Part shown: positions 1 through 8,690 of the stretch, one piece after another
Layout: each line of letters starts with the position of its first letter
Position numbering within the stretch: the first letter of the stretch is position 1
From: Nonomuraea sp. NEAU-A123
GTDB taxonomy: Bacteria > Actinomycetota > Actinomycetes > Streptosporangiales > Streptosporangiaceae
Assembly: GCF_018603905.1 (NCBI RefSeq)
Contig: NZ_JAHFZZ010000003.1
Location: 124,001-188,000 of the forward strand
Reading direction: 5' to 3'
DNA length: 64,000 nucleotides
Notes under the pieces: generated by a model
Seen by the model: the letters and a program-made list of their open reading frames with translations, nothing else
The model's database searches: none
What the model was told of the DNA's origin: nothing
Program-made: the position numbers and the translations under genes

Positions 1-793
1 GCTGCGGGATCGGCCCGGTCACCGGGGCGCCCGACGGCGGGTCGGGCTGGTAGTCGGAGTAGCTGGGCAGCGACGGCGGCTGCGATTGGCCGCGACCCGC
101 CGACGGCATCATGCCGTTGGCACCGGACTGACCTTGGCGCCCCGAGTTGGCGGAGTGGTTGCCCCCGCTCGACTGCGCGGGCGGCAGCTCCCGCTGCGCG
201 TGGCCGCCGTGGCCGTTGCTGACCGACTGGTGGTGGCCGTTGGTCACCTCGATGGCGCCGGTCACCAGGTTGACGTAGGGGCGCAGGTGTACGCCGCCCA
301 GCTCGATGAGGTCGTCGCTCTCCTGCGTGAGCGAGCGGGAGACGGCCCAGCCGCCGTCGGTCGCGATGTGCACGACGGTCACCCTGATGCCGAGGTCCTG
401 CGCGTCGCAGACCACCTGGGCCAGGTCCTCGTCACCGCTGACCACGACGGCGTCGCAGATGGCGCTGTTGCGGGCGAGCGTCATCAGGTCGCGGTGAACC
501 TGGGCGTCCACGCCTTCGCGCCGTCCTGGACGGATACGCGAAAGGCGGAGCTTGAGACCGGGGATGTCGGCGAGCACGTCGTGCTCTGGAGTGCGGCGGC
601 CTTCGACGGTCGCCTCGTACCAGTAGCACCGCAGCAACGGCAGCCCGGTGCGTTCGCGCGAGAGGCTTGACATGAGCTGCAACAGCCCTGGATAGTCCCA
701 GGCCACGGCTTCACGATGGCGGGTCCCATGCACGGCCATCGCGCCGTCGGCCAGCAGATAGCCAGCGTCCACGAACAGCGCGCAGCGATCCAC
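1..793 (-). CDS. NYN-domain (PIN-like RNase) protein, 3' end outside window
   Basis: The protein begins VDRCALFVDAGYLLADGA and carries the spaced acidic residues of the NYN/LabA-type PIN-like nuclease fold: FVDAGYLL near the start, then a segment around residues 95-125 reading RNSAICDAVVVSGDEDLAQ and DLGIRVTVVHIA. The family is thought to cleave RNA with Mg2+ held by these aspartates. The part after about residue 160 is low-complexity, rich in Ser, Gly, Gln and Asn, and runs off the left edge of the window. The GTG at 793 was chosen because a GGAAAGGGG stretch lies 8 nt upstream; a GTG at 799 is the alternative. The substrate is unknown. Confidence 0.75.
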   Translation of the reverse strand, partial: MDRCALFVDAGYLLADGAMAVHGTRHREAVAWDYPGLLQLMSSLSRERTGLPLLRCYWYEATVEGRRTPEHDVLADIPGLKLRLSRIRPGRREGVDAQVHRDLMTLARNSAICDAVVVSGDEDLAQVVCDAQDLGIRVTVVHIATDGGWAVSRSLTQESDDLIELGGVHLRPYVNLVTGAIEVTNGHHQSVSNGHGGHAQRELPPAQSSGGNHSANSGRQGQSGANGMMPSAGRGQSQPPSLPSYSDYQPDPPSGAPVTGPIPQ

Positions 794-978
794 TGACACG
801 GCCCCTTTCCTGGTGGTCCGACCTAGCAGACTCGTGCACCGTCAGAGCCGGACGCGGCGGCCCTGTCTCAGGGTAATGAAAGCAGGTGATCGCGCGAGGG
901 TTAATCCCGACGATTCGCCCCTGCCCCGACCATACGCCGGTGCATTCGGGCTGACCGTACCAATATGTCGGACTTTGG

Positions 979-3834
979 TCACCATCGGGCACGAACGCAC
1001 ACAGCGGCGATCGCGAACAGCACCACATCCTCCCGCGTAGCGATCGCCAGCGCCGGGTCATTGCCGAGTTCGGCACCGAAAGTATCGACGTCGACACCGA
1101 ACGTCATTCCTTTGGCACCGTTGGACGAGCTGTCGAAGACATTACTCGCATCACGATCGCCCCCCAGGGGAGTGAGCGGCCCGGAGCCCAGCGAGAGCCG
1201 ATCACCATCGAGATCGGCATCGCCTTCCCAGGTCACCATCTCGATCCACGCGGGCGACCCCCTGCGGACCGATCGACCCACCGGGATCCGCACAGCCGAC
1301 CTCGCGGGGCCCGGTCCGCCCTGACGGATCCGCGCAGCCGACCCCGTGGAAACCGGCCCGCCCTGACGGATCCGCGCGGCGGATTCCGTGGGAACCCGCC
1401 CGCCCTGAGAGATTCGGGCGGGCGGGTCCGCGGAGACGAGGCCGCCCAGTGGGATCCGCACCTGATCTGTCTCGCCGCCGACGACGGTCGCTGTGTCGAG
1501 TACGACGGCGTGGCTGTACGGTCCGGCGGGGTCGGTCACGATCATCACCAGGCTCCATCCGGCGTGCCGCGCGGCCCCCTCCTCCATCGGGAGGTCGGCC
1601 GCCCACAACTTGCCGTCCCGCCGGGCGCTCCCGACCAGCCCGGTCACGTCGGCGAACGCCTGGTAGGCGGGCCCTGAGGGCAGCTCGCGGACCGTCACCT
1701 GCTCGGGCCTGACCGACAGATAACGCCGACGACCCGGCGGTCGCAGGCTGATCGGCCCCGCGCTCTCCCCACCGGCCGACCAGTAGAGACCTGCCCACAC
1801 GACCCGCCCGCCCGGGGGCCGCCGCAGCGTGGCGCCGCTGGAGGCGTACGTTTCCGCGACCCTGTCCTCGTCGACGGCGTCCATGGACCACAACTCATCG
1901 TCGCGCCCATCGCCCTGCCGCTGCGCGACCTCCGCACAGCCGTCGCCCTCCGCCGGGCAGCTCAGCAGCGAGTTGCCGATCGCCCTGACCGTCACCTTGC
2001 CGTCGGCGGCGAACCTGGCGGACGCGCCCACCTGCCGTACCCCGGCCGCGGAGCGCGCCCCCACCCGCAGGGACCCGGCCGCGATCCGAACGGCGGGCCC
2101 GGCCCCCTGAGGCGCTTGGGCGGCCACGTGGACGCGCAGGAAGACCGCGGTTTTGCGAGCCGCCTTAAGCGGCCCCCTGACACACGTAGCACCCCGCCTG
2201 GCCGGACGGCAGGTCCAGCCGTCCCCGGTCCCAACGGGCGTAACCACGGCGACACCGCGACCGTGGCCACGTGTCGACACACTGCCCGCCCGTTCCAATG
2301 CGACGCCCGCAGCGACACCACGGCCGTGCGTGCCCGACGGCATGACACCCGCGGCCACACCCCCGCCGTAGCCGCGCGACCGTTCCAGCGCGGTGCCCCC
2401 GGCGTGGCGTCCTGAGGGGATCAGCGTTACGCCCGTGGGCAGGTCTACGGCGGCCTCTATTTCGCTGGTTGGGGCGTTGCCGGAGTTGCGGAGGCGCATC
2501 GCGATGATGCCGGGCTGGGCGCGGACCAGTGCGCCGAGCGCGCCGATCGTGGCGTGTAGGCGGGGTCCGTGCGGTCTCGTTCCCGGGGGCGCCGGGCGTT
2601 CGGGGGCCAGCCGTGTGGGTTCTTCGAGCGGCCGTACAAGTGGCGGTCCGGCTGAGGCGACGGGCTTGGCGACCGGACTTCTCACCGGCTCCTCGGCCGT
2701 GAGCAGCGTGAACACAGCAGCGGCCGCCACGGCGGCGGCGGTGCCGCTGGCGACCGCTGCCTGCGCGTATGTGGGCACCCGCCGGACCCAGCCGAGCACA
2801 TGTCTCGACGCCCGCCCGGCCCCACCGACCACGCGCTCGGAGACCCGCCCGACCCGACCGACCACGTTCCCGGAGACCCGCCCGGCCCAAGCAACCACTC
2901 TCCTGGACGCCCGCCCGGCCCCACCGACCACGTACTTAGGCCCGCGCCCGATCCCACCGAGCACATGCCAGACCCAACCGAGTGGCGACCGCCAGATCCA
3001 GCCCAGCCCGTGCGGGGGGTCGTCCGAACCGCGGTTCGCAGCCCTCGTCTTGGCCAGTGCCGTCGCGTACCCGGCGAAAACCGGGCCGGCGATCATCGGG
3101 CCGATGATGACGCGCAGCCCCCGGTTGACGTCGGTCAGTTCCAGCAGGACGGCGCGGCATTCGGGGCAGCCGCTCACGTGCTCGTCCACCGCCTTGGAAA
3201 CGCGCCTGGCCAGCCCGCCCTTGACGTAGCGGCTCATCGTGCCGAGCACCGGCCGGCACGCGTGGCGGGTCGGTGCGGTCAGGCGGATCTGCAGGTACGC
3301 CTGGCGCAGGCCCGCGAGGGCGCGGCGGGTGAGTTCGGTCACACCCTTGGCCGGCAGGCCGAGCAGGGGGGCCACGTCGGCGGGTGGCAGGTGCTCGACC
3401 TCGGTGTGCCAGAGCACCGCCCGCCATCGCTCGGGCAGCGACAGGAACGCCTTGGCGATCAGCGACTGCTCCAGGCCGACGAGGGCCGGGTCGACGAAGG
3501 GCACATCGGGATCGAACCGGTCGCTCTCGCCCGCGGGCACCGGGCCGCTCGCCACCCGCGTCCGGTCATAGACGGTGCGCCGCACGACGGTCAGCAGGTA
3601 GGTCCGGAACCCGGCCTGGGGGCCGCCGCCGCGGCCGACGAGGTCGAGGATCTTGGTGAACGACTCGGCGACCACGTCCTCGATCTCGGCCTCGCCCTTG
3701 ACGAGTTGGCGGGCCAGGGAGCGCGCGGCGGCCACGTGGCGCTCGTGGAGTTCGTGATAGGCGGTGGCGTCGCCGGCTCTGACCGCGTGAAGAAGATCCG
3801 CATCGCTCTGCGGCGACGGCGATTCACCACTCAT
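979..3834 (-). CDS. ECF sigma factor fused to zinc-finger anti-sigma, TM segment and exported domain
   Basis: The protein has 951 aa. Residues about 10-85 are sigma region 2 (SLARQLVKGEAEIEDVVAES) and about 125-180 sigma region 4 (LPERWRAVLWHTEVEHLPPA). A zf-HC2 anti-sigma zinc site, HVSGCPEC, follows near residue 215. Then come a repetitive Gly/Arg/Val linker, one hydrophobic segment (AAVASGTAAAVAAAAVFTLL) and a long exported part. That part contains a DUF11-like stretch (MRLRNSGNAPTSEIEAAVDL) and a YWSAGG-containing domain of the kind seen in surface proteins. Sigma factor, sensor and inhibitor therefore sit in one chain, as described for ECF groups with fused zinc-finger and TM extensions (ECF52-like). 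The ATG at 3834 has AGGTGA upstream; an in-frame start at 3873 lacks a comparable site. Confidence 0.8.
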   Translation of the reverse strand: MSGESPSPQSDADLLHAVRAGDATAYHELHERHVAAARSLARQLVKGEAEIEDVVAESFTKILDLVGRGGGPQAGFRTYLLTVVRRTVYDRTRVASGPVPAGESDRFDPDVPFVDPALVGLEQSLIAKAFLSLPERWRAVLWHTEVEHLPPADVAPLLGLPAKGVTELTRRALAGLRQAYLQIRLTAPTRHACRPVLGTMSRYVKGGLARRVSKAVDEHVSGCPECRAVLLELTDVNRGLRVIIGPMIAGPVFAGYATALAKTRAANRGSDDPPHGLGWIWRSPLGWVWHVLGGIGRGPKYVVGGAGRASRRVVAWAGRVSGNVVGRVGRVSERVVGGAGRASRHVLGWVRRVPTYAQAAVASGTAAAVAAAAVFTLLTAEEPVRSPVAKPVASAGPPLVRPLEEPTRLAPERPAPPGTRPHGPRLHATIGALGALVRAQPGIIAMRLRNSGNAPTSEIEAAVDLPTGVTLIPSGRHAGGTALERSRGYGGGVAAGVMPSGTHGRGVAAGVALERAGSVSTRGHGRGVAVVTPVGTGDGWTCRPARRGATCVRGPLKAARKTAVFLRVHVAAQAPQGAGPAVRIAAGSLRVGARSAAGVRQVGASARFAADGKVTVRAIGNSLLSCPAEGDGCAEVAQRQGDGRDDELWSMDAVDEDRVAETYASSGATLRRPPGGRVVWAGLYWSAGGESAGPISLRPPGRRRYLSVRPEQVTVRELPSGPAYQAFADVTGLVGSARRDGKLWAADLPMEEGAARHAGWSLVMIVTDPAGPYSHAVVLDTATVVGGETDQVRIPLGGLVSADPPARISQGGRVPTESAARIRQGGPVSTGSAARIRQGGPGPARSAVRIPVGRSVRRGSPAWIEMVTWEGDADLDGDRLSLGSGPLTPLGGDRDASNVFDSSSNGAKGMTFGVDVDTFGAELGNDPALAIATREDVVLFAIAAVCVRARW
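1284..1451. repeat. Four tandem 42-bp repeats inside the ECF fusion gene
   Basis: About four imperfect copies of a 42-bp unit (starting GGATCCGCGC on the plus strand) encode a 14-residue repeat of the type ARIRQGGPVSTGSA in the exported part of the fusion protein. The unit length keeps the frame. Copies two and three are closest and copy four is degenerate, so unit number could vary by slippage or recombination between strains. Confidence 0.75.
2793..2985. repeat. Degenerate 33-bp repeats in linker of the ECF fusion gene
   Basis: A run of about five 11-residue units of the type GRASRRVVAWA / GRVSERVVGGA lies between the zinc finger and the transmembrane segment. On DNA it appears as recurring CCCGCCCGGCCCCACCGACC-like blocks. 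It is basic and Gly-rich and looks like a flexible cytoplasmic linker rather than a folded domain. Confidence 0.6.
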
Positions 3835-3965
3835 TGTCACCTCGCGATTACTTAAGACTGCCTCCCCGAGCATTCCGCAGCCGCCGTCATGGTTAAACCG
3901 AAGGGTCGCCTTTACCTTCCGACCGCATCGGGTCTCACCCCGGTCAGGACCCTAAGCTGGGTGCC

Positions 3966-4499
3966 ATGACAGATCGCGACAACCTGCTGGCCGAGATCAA
4001 GAAGAAGGCCGTCGTGCACGGCAAGGTCGTGCTCTCCTCGGGCCAGGAGGCCGACTTCTACCTCGACCTGCGCCGGATCACGCTCGACGGCGTGGCCGCG
4101 CCCCTGGTCGGCAGGGTGATGCTCGACCTGACCAAGGATTTGGAGTTCGACGCCGTGGGCGGGCTGACGCTGGGCGCCGACCCCGTGGCGAGCGCGATGA
4201 TGCACGCGGCCGCGGCGCAGGGGCGGCTGCTCGACGCGTTCGTGGTGCGCAAGGCGCAGAAGGCGCACGGCATGCAGCGCAGGATCGAGGGTCCAGAGGT
4301 TAAGGGCCGCCGGGTGCTCGCCGTCGAGGACACCTCCACGACCGGCGCCTCCCCGTTGACGGCCGTCGAGGCGCTGCGTGAGGCGGGCGCCGAGGTGGTC
4401 GCGGTGGCGACGATCGTCGAGCGGGGCGCGGCGCCCCGGATGGCCGAGGAGGGGCTCGACTACCGCTCCGCGTTCACGCTCCAGGACCTCGGACTGTGA
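3966..4499 (+). CDS. pyrE: Orotate phosphoribosyltransferase
   Basis: The 177-residue product joins orotate to PRPP to make OMP in de novo pyrimidine synthesis, in the cytosol. The PRPP-binding loop is visible as VLAVEDTSTTGAS (about residues 117-129), and SSGQEADFYLDLR near residue 20 is the usual substrate region. Length fits the family. Its 3' end overlaps the convergent gene on the other strand by 26 bp. It stands alone, away from other pyr genes, which is common in actinomycetes. The start is an ATG giving MTDRDNLL, in agreement with family N-termini. Confidence 0.95.
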   Translation: MTDRDNLLAEIKKKAVVHGKVVLSSGQEADFYLDLRRITLDGVAAPLVGRVMLDLTKDLEFDAVGGLTLGADPVASAMMHAAAAQGRLLDAFVVRKAQKAHGMQRRIEGPEVKGRRVLAVEDTSTTGASPLTAVEALREAGAEVVAVATIVERGAAPRMAEEGLDYRSAFTLQDLGL

Positions 4500-4899
4500 A
4501 CGCCTCCCGCGCGCCGGCCTTGCCCCGCGTGCGGGCCTTGCCGTTCTCGGTCACCTGGACCGTGGCCGCGTCGGTGAGCACCACGTCGAGTTCCGGCTCG
4601 AAGTAGCTGACCTCCTCGCCCCTGCTCATGTCGCGATATTGCAGCACGTCGCCGCCTGGTACGCGCACCGTGACGAGGGGGCAGGTGTCGGCCACGCACT
4701 CGATGCGGACAGTCGGCACCTGGGCGCTGGCCTGCGGCTGGGCGGCGACTTTCGCGCGCTCGGGCTGCTGCTGTCGCGTGTCGAGCGAGGTGAGCAGCGC
4801 GCGACCGCCGATGACCAAGAGCGTCACCACGGCCACCGCCGCCAGGACGGCGAGCGCGAGGCGGGCGAGGCCCATCGGATCTGACCTGTGGCGTCCCAC
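4474..4899 (-). CDS. Single-pass membrane protein with RodZ C-terminal-like (DUF4115-type) domain
   Basis: The product has 141 aa. Residues about 10-32 form one membrane helix (LARLALAVLAAVAVVTLLVI). A Gln/Ala-rich spacer follows, then a small beta domain containing IECVADTCPLVTVRVPGGDV and ATVQVTENGKARTRG. The latter resembles the extracytoplasmic beta-sandwich that ends RodZ-type proteins (DUF4115), but without the N-terminal HTH. The match is by eye only. Two cysteines, in CVADTC, could form a disulfide outside the membrane. The gene converges on pyrE with a 26-bp overlap, so the two transcripts are antisense at their ends. Function is unknown. Confidence 0.7.
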   Translation of the reverse strand: MGRHRSDPMGLARLALAVLAAVAVVTLLVIGGRALLTSLDTRQQQPERAKVAAQPQASAQVPTVRIECVADTCPLVTVRVPGGDVLQYRDMSRGEEVSYFEPELDVVLTDAATVQVTENGKARTRGKAGAREAFTVRGPGA

Positions 4900-4959
4900 A
4901 AGGGGGAGCGTACTCGTAGGCCGGGGACGATCTCGATCATTGGTGCTTACCGGTAGGAA

Positions 4960-5652
4960 TTACCCCACGCGGTGGTGCTTACCATTGGGCTCCGGCACCT
5001 GCTTGGCGGCCCTGCGGGTCTTGATCACCTCGACGATGATCGGGATCAGCGAGATGAAGATGATGAGGAAGACGCCGGGCAGGATGTACTTGTCGATCTT
5101 GGTGGGATCGACCTGGCTGCCGAGAAAGTGGCCGATCAGCAGCATGCTCTCGACCCACACCAGGCCGCCGATGGCGTTCCACAGGAAGAACGTACGGGCC
5201 GGCATCTCCAGGACGCCGGCGACCGGGTTCATGAACGTGCGGACGATCGGCACGAAGCGGGCGATAATCACCGCTCTGGCCGGGCCGAACTTCAGGAAGA
5301 AGTGCTCGGCCTTCTCCACATATTCTCTCTTGAACAGCCGCGAGTCCGGTTTGTCGAACAACCTCCTGCCGACCTTGACTCCGATGAGGTGCCCGAGCTG
5401 GGCGCCCGCCACCGCACACAGCGGTGTGGCGATCAGCAGCACGGGGAAGGACAGCGGCTCGATGCCGATCCCCTTCGCCGCGGCGGCGGAGCTGAAGATG
5501 CCCGCGGCGACGAGCAGCGAGTCACCGGGCAGGAAGAACCCGACGAGCAGGCCGGTCTCGGCGAAGATGATCGCCAGAACGCCGACGGTCGCGAAGGCGC
5601 CGAGCATCGTCAGCCACCACGTCGGGTCCAGGAGGTTGGAAAGCCAGTCCAC
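4960..5652 (-). CDS. DedA-family membrane protein
   Basis: This 230-residue polytopic protein has the DedA/SNARE-associated signatures: FAETGLLVGFFLPGDSLL near residue 30, and FARFVPIVRTFMNPVAG-like residues (ARFVPIVRTFMNPVAGVLEM) near 130, with the conserved R and P-x-x-R. Members help flip undecaprenyl phosphate or phospholipids and support membrane homeostasis. About five to six hydrophobic segments are visible, and the C-terminus is basic and cytoplasmic (KTRRAAKQ). The start is GTG. It may be co-transcribed with the downstream membrane protein gene, 60 bp away in the same direction. Confidence 0.88.
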   Translation of the reverse strand: MDWLSNLLDPTWWLTMLGAFATVGVLAIIFAETGLLVGFFLPGDSLLVAAGIFSSAAAAKGIGIEPLSFPVLLIATPLCAVAGAQLGHLIGVKVGRRLFDKPDSRLFKREYVEKAEHFFLKFGPARAVIIARFVPIVRTFMNPVAGVLEMPARTFFLWNAIGGLVWVESMLLIGHFLGSQVDPTKIDKYILPGVFLIIFISLIPIIVEVIKTRRAAKQVPEPNGKHHRVG

Positions 5653-5766
5653 GAGGCGAGCCTACCCGGCATGAACGCCCTTGGCCGCCGCGCGTTGTCT
5701 CTACCACGCGGGGTAGCGGACCGGGATACTGGCTGCGCGAAGCCGTACTTCTCAGGGAGATGAAGC

Positions 5767-6789
5767 ATGCCTATAGCAACCCCAGAGGTCTATGCCGAGA
5801 TGCTCGACCGCGCGAAGGCGGGCGGATTCGCCTACCCGGCGATCAACGTGACCTCTTCCCAGACGCTCAACGCCGCGCTGCGCGGGTTCGCCGAAGCCGG
5901 GAGCGATGGCATCGTCCAGGTGTCGACCGGCGGGGCGGAGTTCCTGTCCGGCGCCACGGTCAAGGACATGGTGACAGGCGCGACGGCGCTGGCCGAGTAC
6001 GCCAGGGTGGTCGCCGCCAAATACCCGGTGACGGTCGCGCTGCACACCGACCACTGCCCCAAGGACAAGCTCGACGGCTTCATGCGGCCGTTGATCGACA
6101 TCTCGCTGGAGCGCGTGGCCAAGGGCCTCGACCCGCTCTTCCAGTCGCACATGTGGGACGGCTCGGCCGTACCCCTGGAGGAGAACCTGGAGATCGCCAA
6201 GGAGCTCCTCGACAAGTGCCACCGCGCCAACATCATCATGGAGATGGAGATCGGCGTGGTCGGCGGCGAGGAGGACGGCGTCGTCGGCGAGATGAACGAG
6301 AAGCTCTACACCACGCCCGAGGACGCGCTGGCCACGGCCGAGGCCGTGGGGCTCGGCGAGAAGGGCCGCTTCCTGCTGGCCGCCACGTTCGGCAACGTGC
6401 ACGGGGTCTACAAGCCGGGCCACGTCAAGCTGCGGCCCAGCGTGCTGAAGGACATTCAGGACGCCGTCGGCGGCAAGTACGGCAAGGACAAACCGTTCGA
6501 CCTGGTCTTCCACGGCGGTTCCGGATCGGCGATGGAGGAGATCCACGAGGCGATCTCCTACGGCGTGGTCAAGATGAACGTCGACACCGACACCCAGTAC
6601 GCCTTCACCAGGCCGATCGCCGATCACATGTTCCGCAACTACGACGGCGTGCTCAAGGTCGACGGCGACGTCGGCAGCAAGAAGGCGTACGACCCGCGCG
6701 CCTACGGCAAGTCGGCCGAGGCCGGGATGGCGGCCCGCGTCGTCGAGGCGTGTGAGCACCTCAAATCAGCTGGGACCAAGATCTCCTAG
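5767..6789 (+). CDS. fba: Class II fructose-bisphosphate aldolase
   Basis: The 340-residue enzyme cleaves fructose 1,6-bisphosphate to dihydroxyacetone phosphate and glyceraldehyde 3-phosphate in glycolysis and runs backwards in gluconeogenesis. Zinc ligands and the active site are visible: LHTDHCPKDK (residues about 93-102), MEMEIGVVGGEEDG (about 160-173), LAATFGNVHGVYKPG, and LVFHGGSGS for phosphate binding. The length and NVTSSQTLNAALRGF start region are typical of the long class II type of actinomycetes and yeast. AGGGAGATGAAGC precedes the ATG. Confidence 0.95.
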   Translation: MPIATPEVYAEMLDRAKAGGFAYPAINVTSSQTLNAALRGFAEAGSDGIVQVSTGGAEFLSGATVKDMVTGATALAEYARVVAAKYPVTVALHTDHCPKDKLDGFMRPLIDISLERVAKGLDPLFQSHMWDGSAVPLEENLEIAKELLDKCHRANIIMEMEIGVVGGEEDGVVGEMNEKLYTTPEDALATAEAVGLGEKGRFLLAATFGNVHGVYKPGHVKLRPSVLKDIQDAVGGKYGKDKPFDLVFHGGSGSAMEEIHEAISYGVVKMNVDTDTQYAFTRPIADHMFRNYDGVLKVDGDVGSKKAYDPRAYGKSAEAGMAARVVEACEHLKSAGTKIS

Positions 6790-6823
6790 CCACGTCGGCG
6801 GCTCGGCGGGTATGACTTGTCCT

Positions 6824-7234
6824 ATGGATAACCTTCTCGCCGGGCCGCCCCCGACTCAACTGCCGGACCTGCCCGAGGCCAGGGAGGCGCTCGAAGCCGG
6901 CGCCAAGGCCGCCGATGTGGCAGCCCGTTTCCCCGCCTACCCGGGGGCCTGGGCCACGCTCGCGGAGGAGTACTTCGCGCAGGGCCACGCCGTCACCTCC
7001 TACGCTTTCGCGCGCACCGGCTATCACCGCGGGCTCGACCAACTCCGCCGTAGCGGCTGGAAGGGGCACGGTCCCATCCCTTGGGAGCACGAGCCGAACC
7101 GCGGCTTCCTGCGCTGCCTCTACTCACTCGCCAGAGCCGCTCAGGCGATCGGCGAGAAGGACGAGGCCGAGCGGTGCATGCAGTTCCTCAAGGACAGCAG
7201 TGAGGCGGCCTACGACGCGCTGACCAAGAACTAA
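6824..7234 (+). CDS. DUF3151 family protein
   Basis: This 136-residue protein of unknown function has the DUF3151 pattern: a Pro-rich N-terminus MDNLLAGPPPTQLP, then helical repeats resembling a TPR-like bundle (AWATLAEEYF, SYAFARTGYHRGLDQLRRSG, FLRCLYSLARAAQAIG). The family is confined to actinobacteria and commonly sits between fba and purA, as here. The ATG at 6824 was chosen by family N-termini; the frame is open upstream, overlapping fba, but without a plausible ribosome site. The role is not known. Confidence 0.85.
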   Translation: MDNLLAGPPPTQLPDLPEAREALEAGAKAADVAARFPAYPGAWATLAEEYFAQGHAVTSYAFARTGYHRGLDQLRRSGWKGHGPIPWEHEPNRGFLRCLYSLARAAQAIGEKDEAERCMQFLKDSSEAAYDALTKN

Positions 7235-7237
7235 CAC

Positions 7238-7267
7238 TTGGGACGAATAGGCAGACTCGGGTAGTCT
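7238..7267 (+). promoter_or_regulatory. Candidate housekeeping promoter for purA
   Basis: TTGGGA and TAGTCT are separated by 18 bp, which fits a primary-sigma promoter. Transcription would start near 7274 and give a leader of about 60 nt before purA that includes the hairpin at 7281-7304. This is based only on pattern. Confidence 0.35.
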
Positions 7268-7280
7268 CTCTACGCAAGAG

Positions 7281-7315
7281 CCCCTGTCGCACTTGCGCCA
7301 GGGGTTTCGTTTTGT
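7281..7315 (+). terminator. Hairpin with T-rich tail between DUF3151 gene and purA
   Basis: CCCCTG (7281-7286) pairs with CAGGGG (7299-7304), extended inward by CGC/GCG across one mismatch, and is followed by TTTCGTTTT. It can end the fba-DUF3151 transcript. If the upstream promoter is real, it instead lies in the purA leader and could work as an attenuator. Confidence 0.7.
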
Positions 7316-7332
7316 GCTCAGGAGACTGAACC

Positions 7333-8616
7333 ATGCCGGCTGTCGTTCTCGTTGGTGCCCAGTGGGGCGATGAGGGCAAGGGCAAGGCCACCGACCTGCT
7401 CGGTGGCGACGTCGATTACGTCGTCCGCTATCAGGGTGGCAACAACGCGGGTCACACCGTGGTCATCGGTGACCAGAAATACGCCCTGCACCTCTTGCCC
7501 ACCGGAATCCTGTCACCGCACGTGGTGCCAGTGATCGGCAACGGCGTCGTCATCGACCCCGGAGTGCTGCTCAGCGAGATCGACGGGCTGGCCGCGCGGG
7601 ACATCTCCGCCGAGCGCCTGCTGATCTCCGCCGACGCGCACCTGATCATGCCCCACCACAAAGCACTCGACAAGGTCACCGAGCGCTACCTGGGCAAGGC
7701 CAAGATCGGCACGACCGGCCGGGGCATCGGACCCGCCTACGGCGACAAGATCTACCGGATGGGCGTACGGGTCCAGGACCTGCTCGATCCCGGCATTCTG
7801 GCCAAGAAGATCGAGGTCGTGCTGACCGAGAAGAACCAGGTGCTCACCAAGGTCTACAACCGGCGCGGCATCGAGGCCGAGGCCGTCGTGGAGGAGTACC
7901 TGGGCTACGCCGAACGCCTCAAGCCGCACATCGCCGACACCTCTCTGGTGCTGAACCGGGCGCTGGACGAGGGCAAGTTCGTGCTGCTGGAGGGTGGTCA
8001 GGGCACGCTGCTCGACATCGACCACGGCACCTACCCGTTCGTCACCTCCTCGTCGCCGACCGCCGGGGGCGCCTGCGCCGGGTCCGGCATCCCGCCGATG
8101 CGGCTCACGAGGGTGATCGGCATCCTCAAGGCGTATACCACCCGCGTCGGCTCGGGCCCGTTCCCCACGGAGCTCGAGGACGAGATGGGCGAGTGGCTGC
8201 GCCAGACCGGCGGCGAGTACGGCGTGACGACCGGCCGCAACCGGCGCTGTGGCTGGTTCGACGCGGTCATCGCCCGCTACGCGACCCGGATCAACGGGGT
8301 CACCGACTTCTTCCTCACCAAGCTGGACGTACTGTCCGGGCTGGAGCGGATCCCGGTGTGCGTGGCCTACGACGTCGACGGCACGCGGCACGACGAGATC
8401 CCGATGACGCAGACGGACTTCCACCACGCCAAGCCGATCTACGAGGAGCTCCCCGGCTGGCAGGAGGACATCACCGGCGCCAAGACCTTCGACGACCTGC
8501 CGCCCAACGCGCAGTCGTACGTGCGGGCGCTGGAGGAGATGAGCGGTGCGCCGATCTCCGCGATCGGCGTCGGCCCCGGCCGCGACCAGACGCTGGTGAT
8601 CCGCTCTCTCGTCTGA
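7333..8616 (+). CDS. purA: Adenylosuccinate synthetase
   Basis: The 427-residue enzyme joins IMP and aspartate, using GTP, in the first committed step to AMP. The GTP-binding P-loop [11 protein letters not shown] is at residues 8-18, with the IMP/Asp region [10 protein letters not shown] near 37. [31 protein letters not shown] and [12 protein letters not shown] also match the family. Length is standard. AGGAGACTGAACC precedes the ATG. Other purine genes in the window are purD and purC about 4 kb downstream. Confidence 0.97.
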   Translation: MPAVVLVGAQWGDEGKGKATDLLGGDVDYVVRYQGGNNAGHTVVIGDQKYALHLLPTGILSPHVVPVIGNGVVIDPGVLLSEIDGLAARDISAERLLISADAHLIMPHHKALDKVTERYLGKAKIGTTGRGIGPAYGDKIYRMGVRVQDLLDPGILAKKIEVVLTEKNQVLTKVYNRRGIEAEAVVEEYLGYAERLKPHIADTSLVLNRALDEGKFVLLEGGQGTLLDIDHGTYPFVTSSSPTAGGACAGSGIPPMRLTRVIGILKAYTTRVGSGPFPTELEDEMGEWLRQTGGEYGVTTGRNRRCGWFDAVIARYATRINGVTDFFLTKLDVLSGLERIPVCVAYDVDGTRHDEIPMTQTDFHHAKPIYEELPGWQEDITGAKTFDDLPPNAQSYVRALEEMSGAPISAIGVGPGRDQTLVIRSLV

Positions 8617-8631
8617 CCCTCCCGGTTTCAC

Positions 8632-8665
8632 GGGTACGGCCGGCACCGCGTCGCCGGCCGTACCC
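8632..8665. terminator. Perfect 13-bp hairpin between convergent purA and GNAT genes
   Basis: GGGTACGGCCGGC is followed after 8 nt by its exact reverse complement GCCGGCCGTACCC. There is no T-run, but long GC hairpins alone commonly terminate in actinomycetes. Its place between converging genes suggests it serves both strands. Confidence 0.7.
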
Positions 8666-8690
8666 CGGCGCCAGAAAGCTCCCAGAAGCG

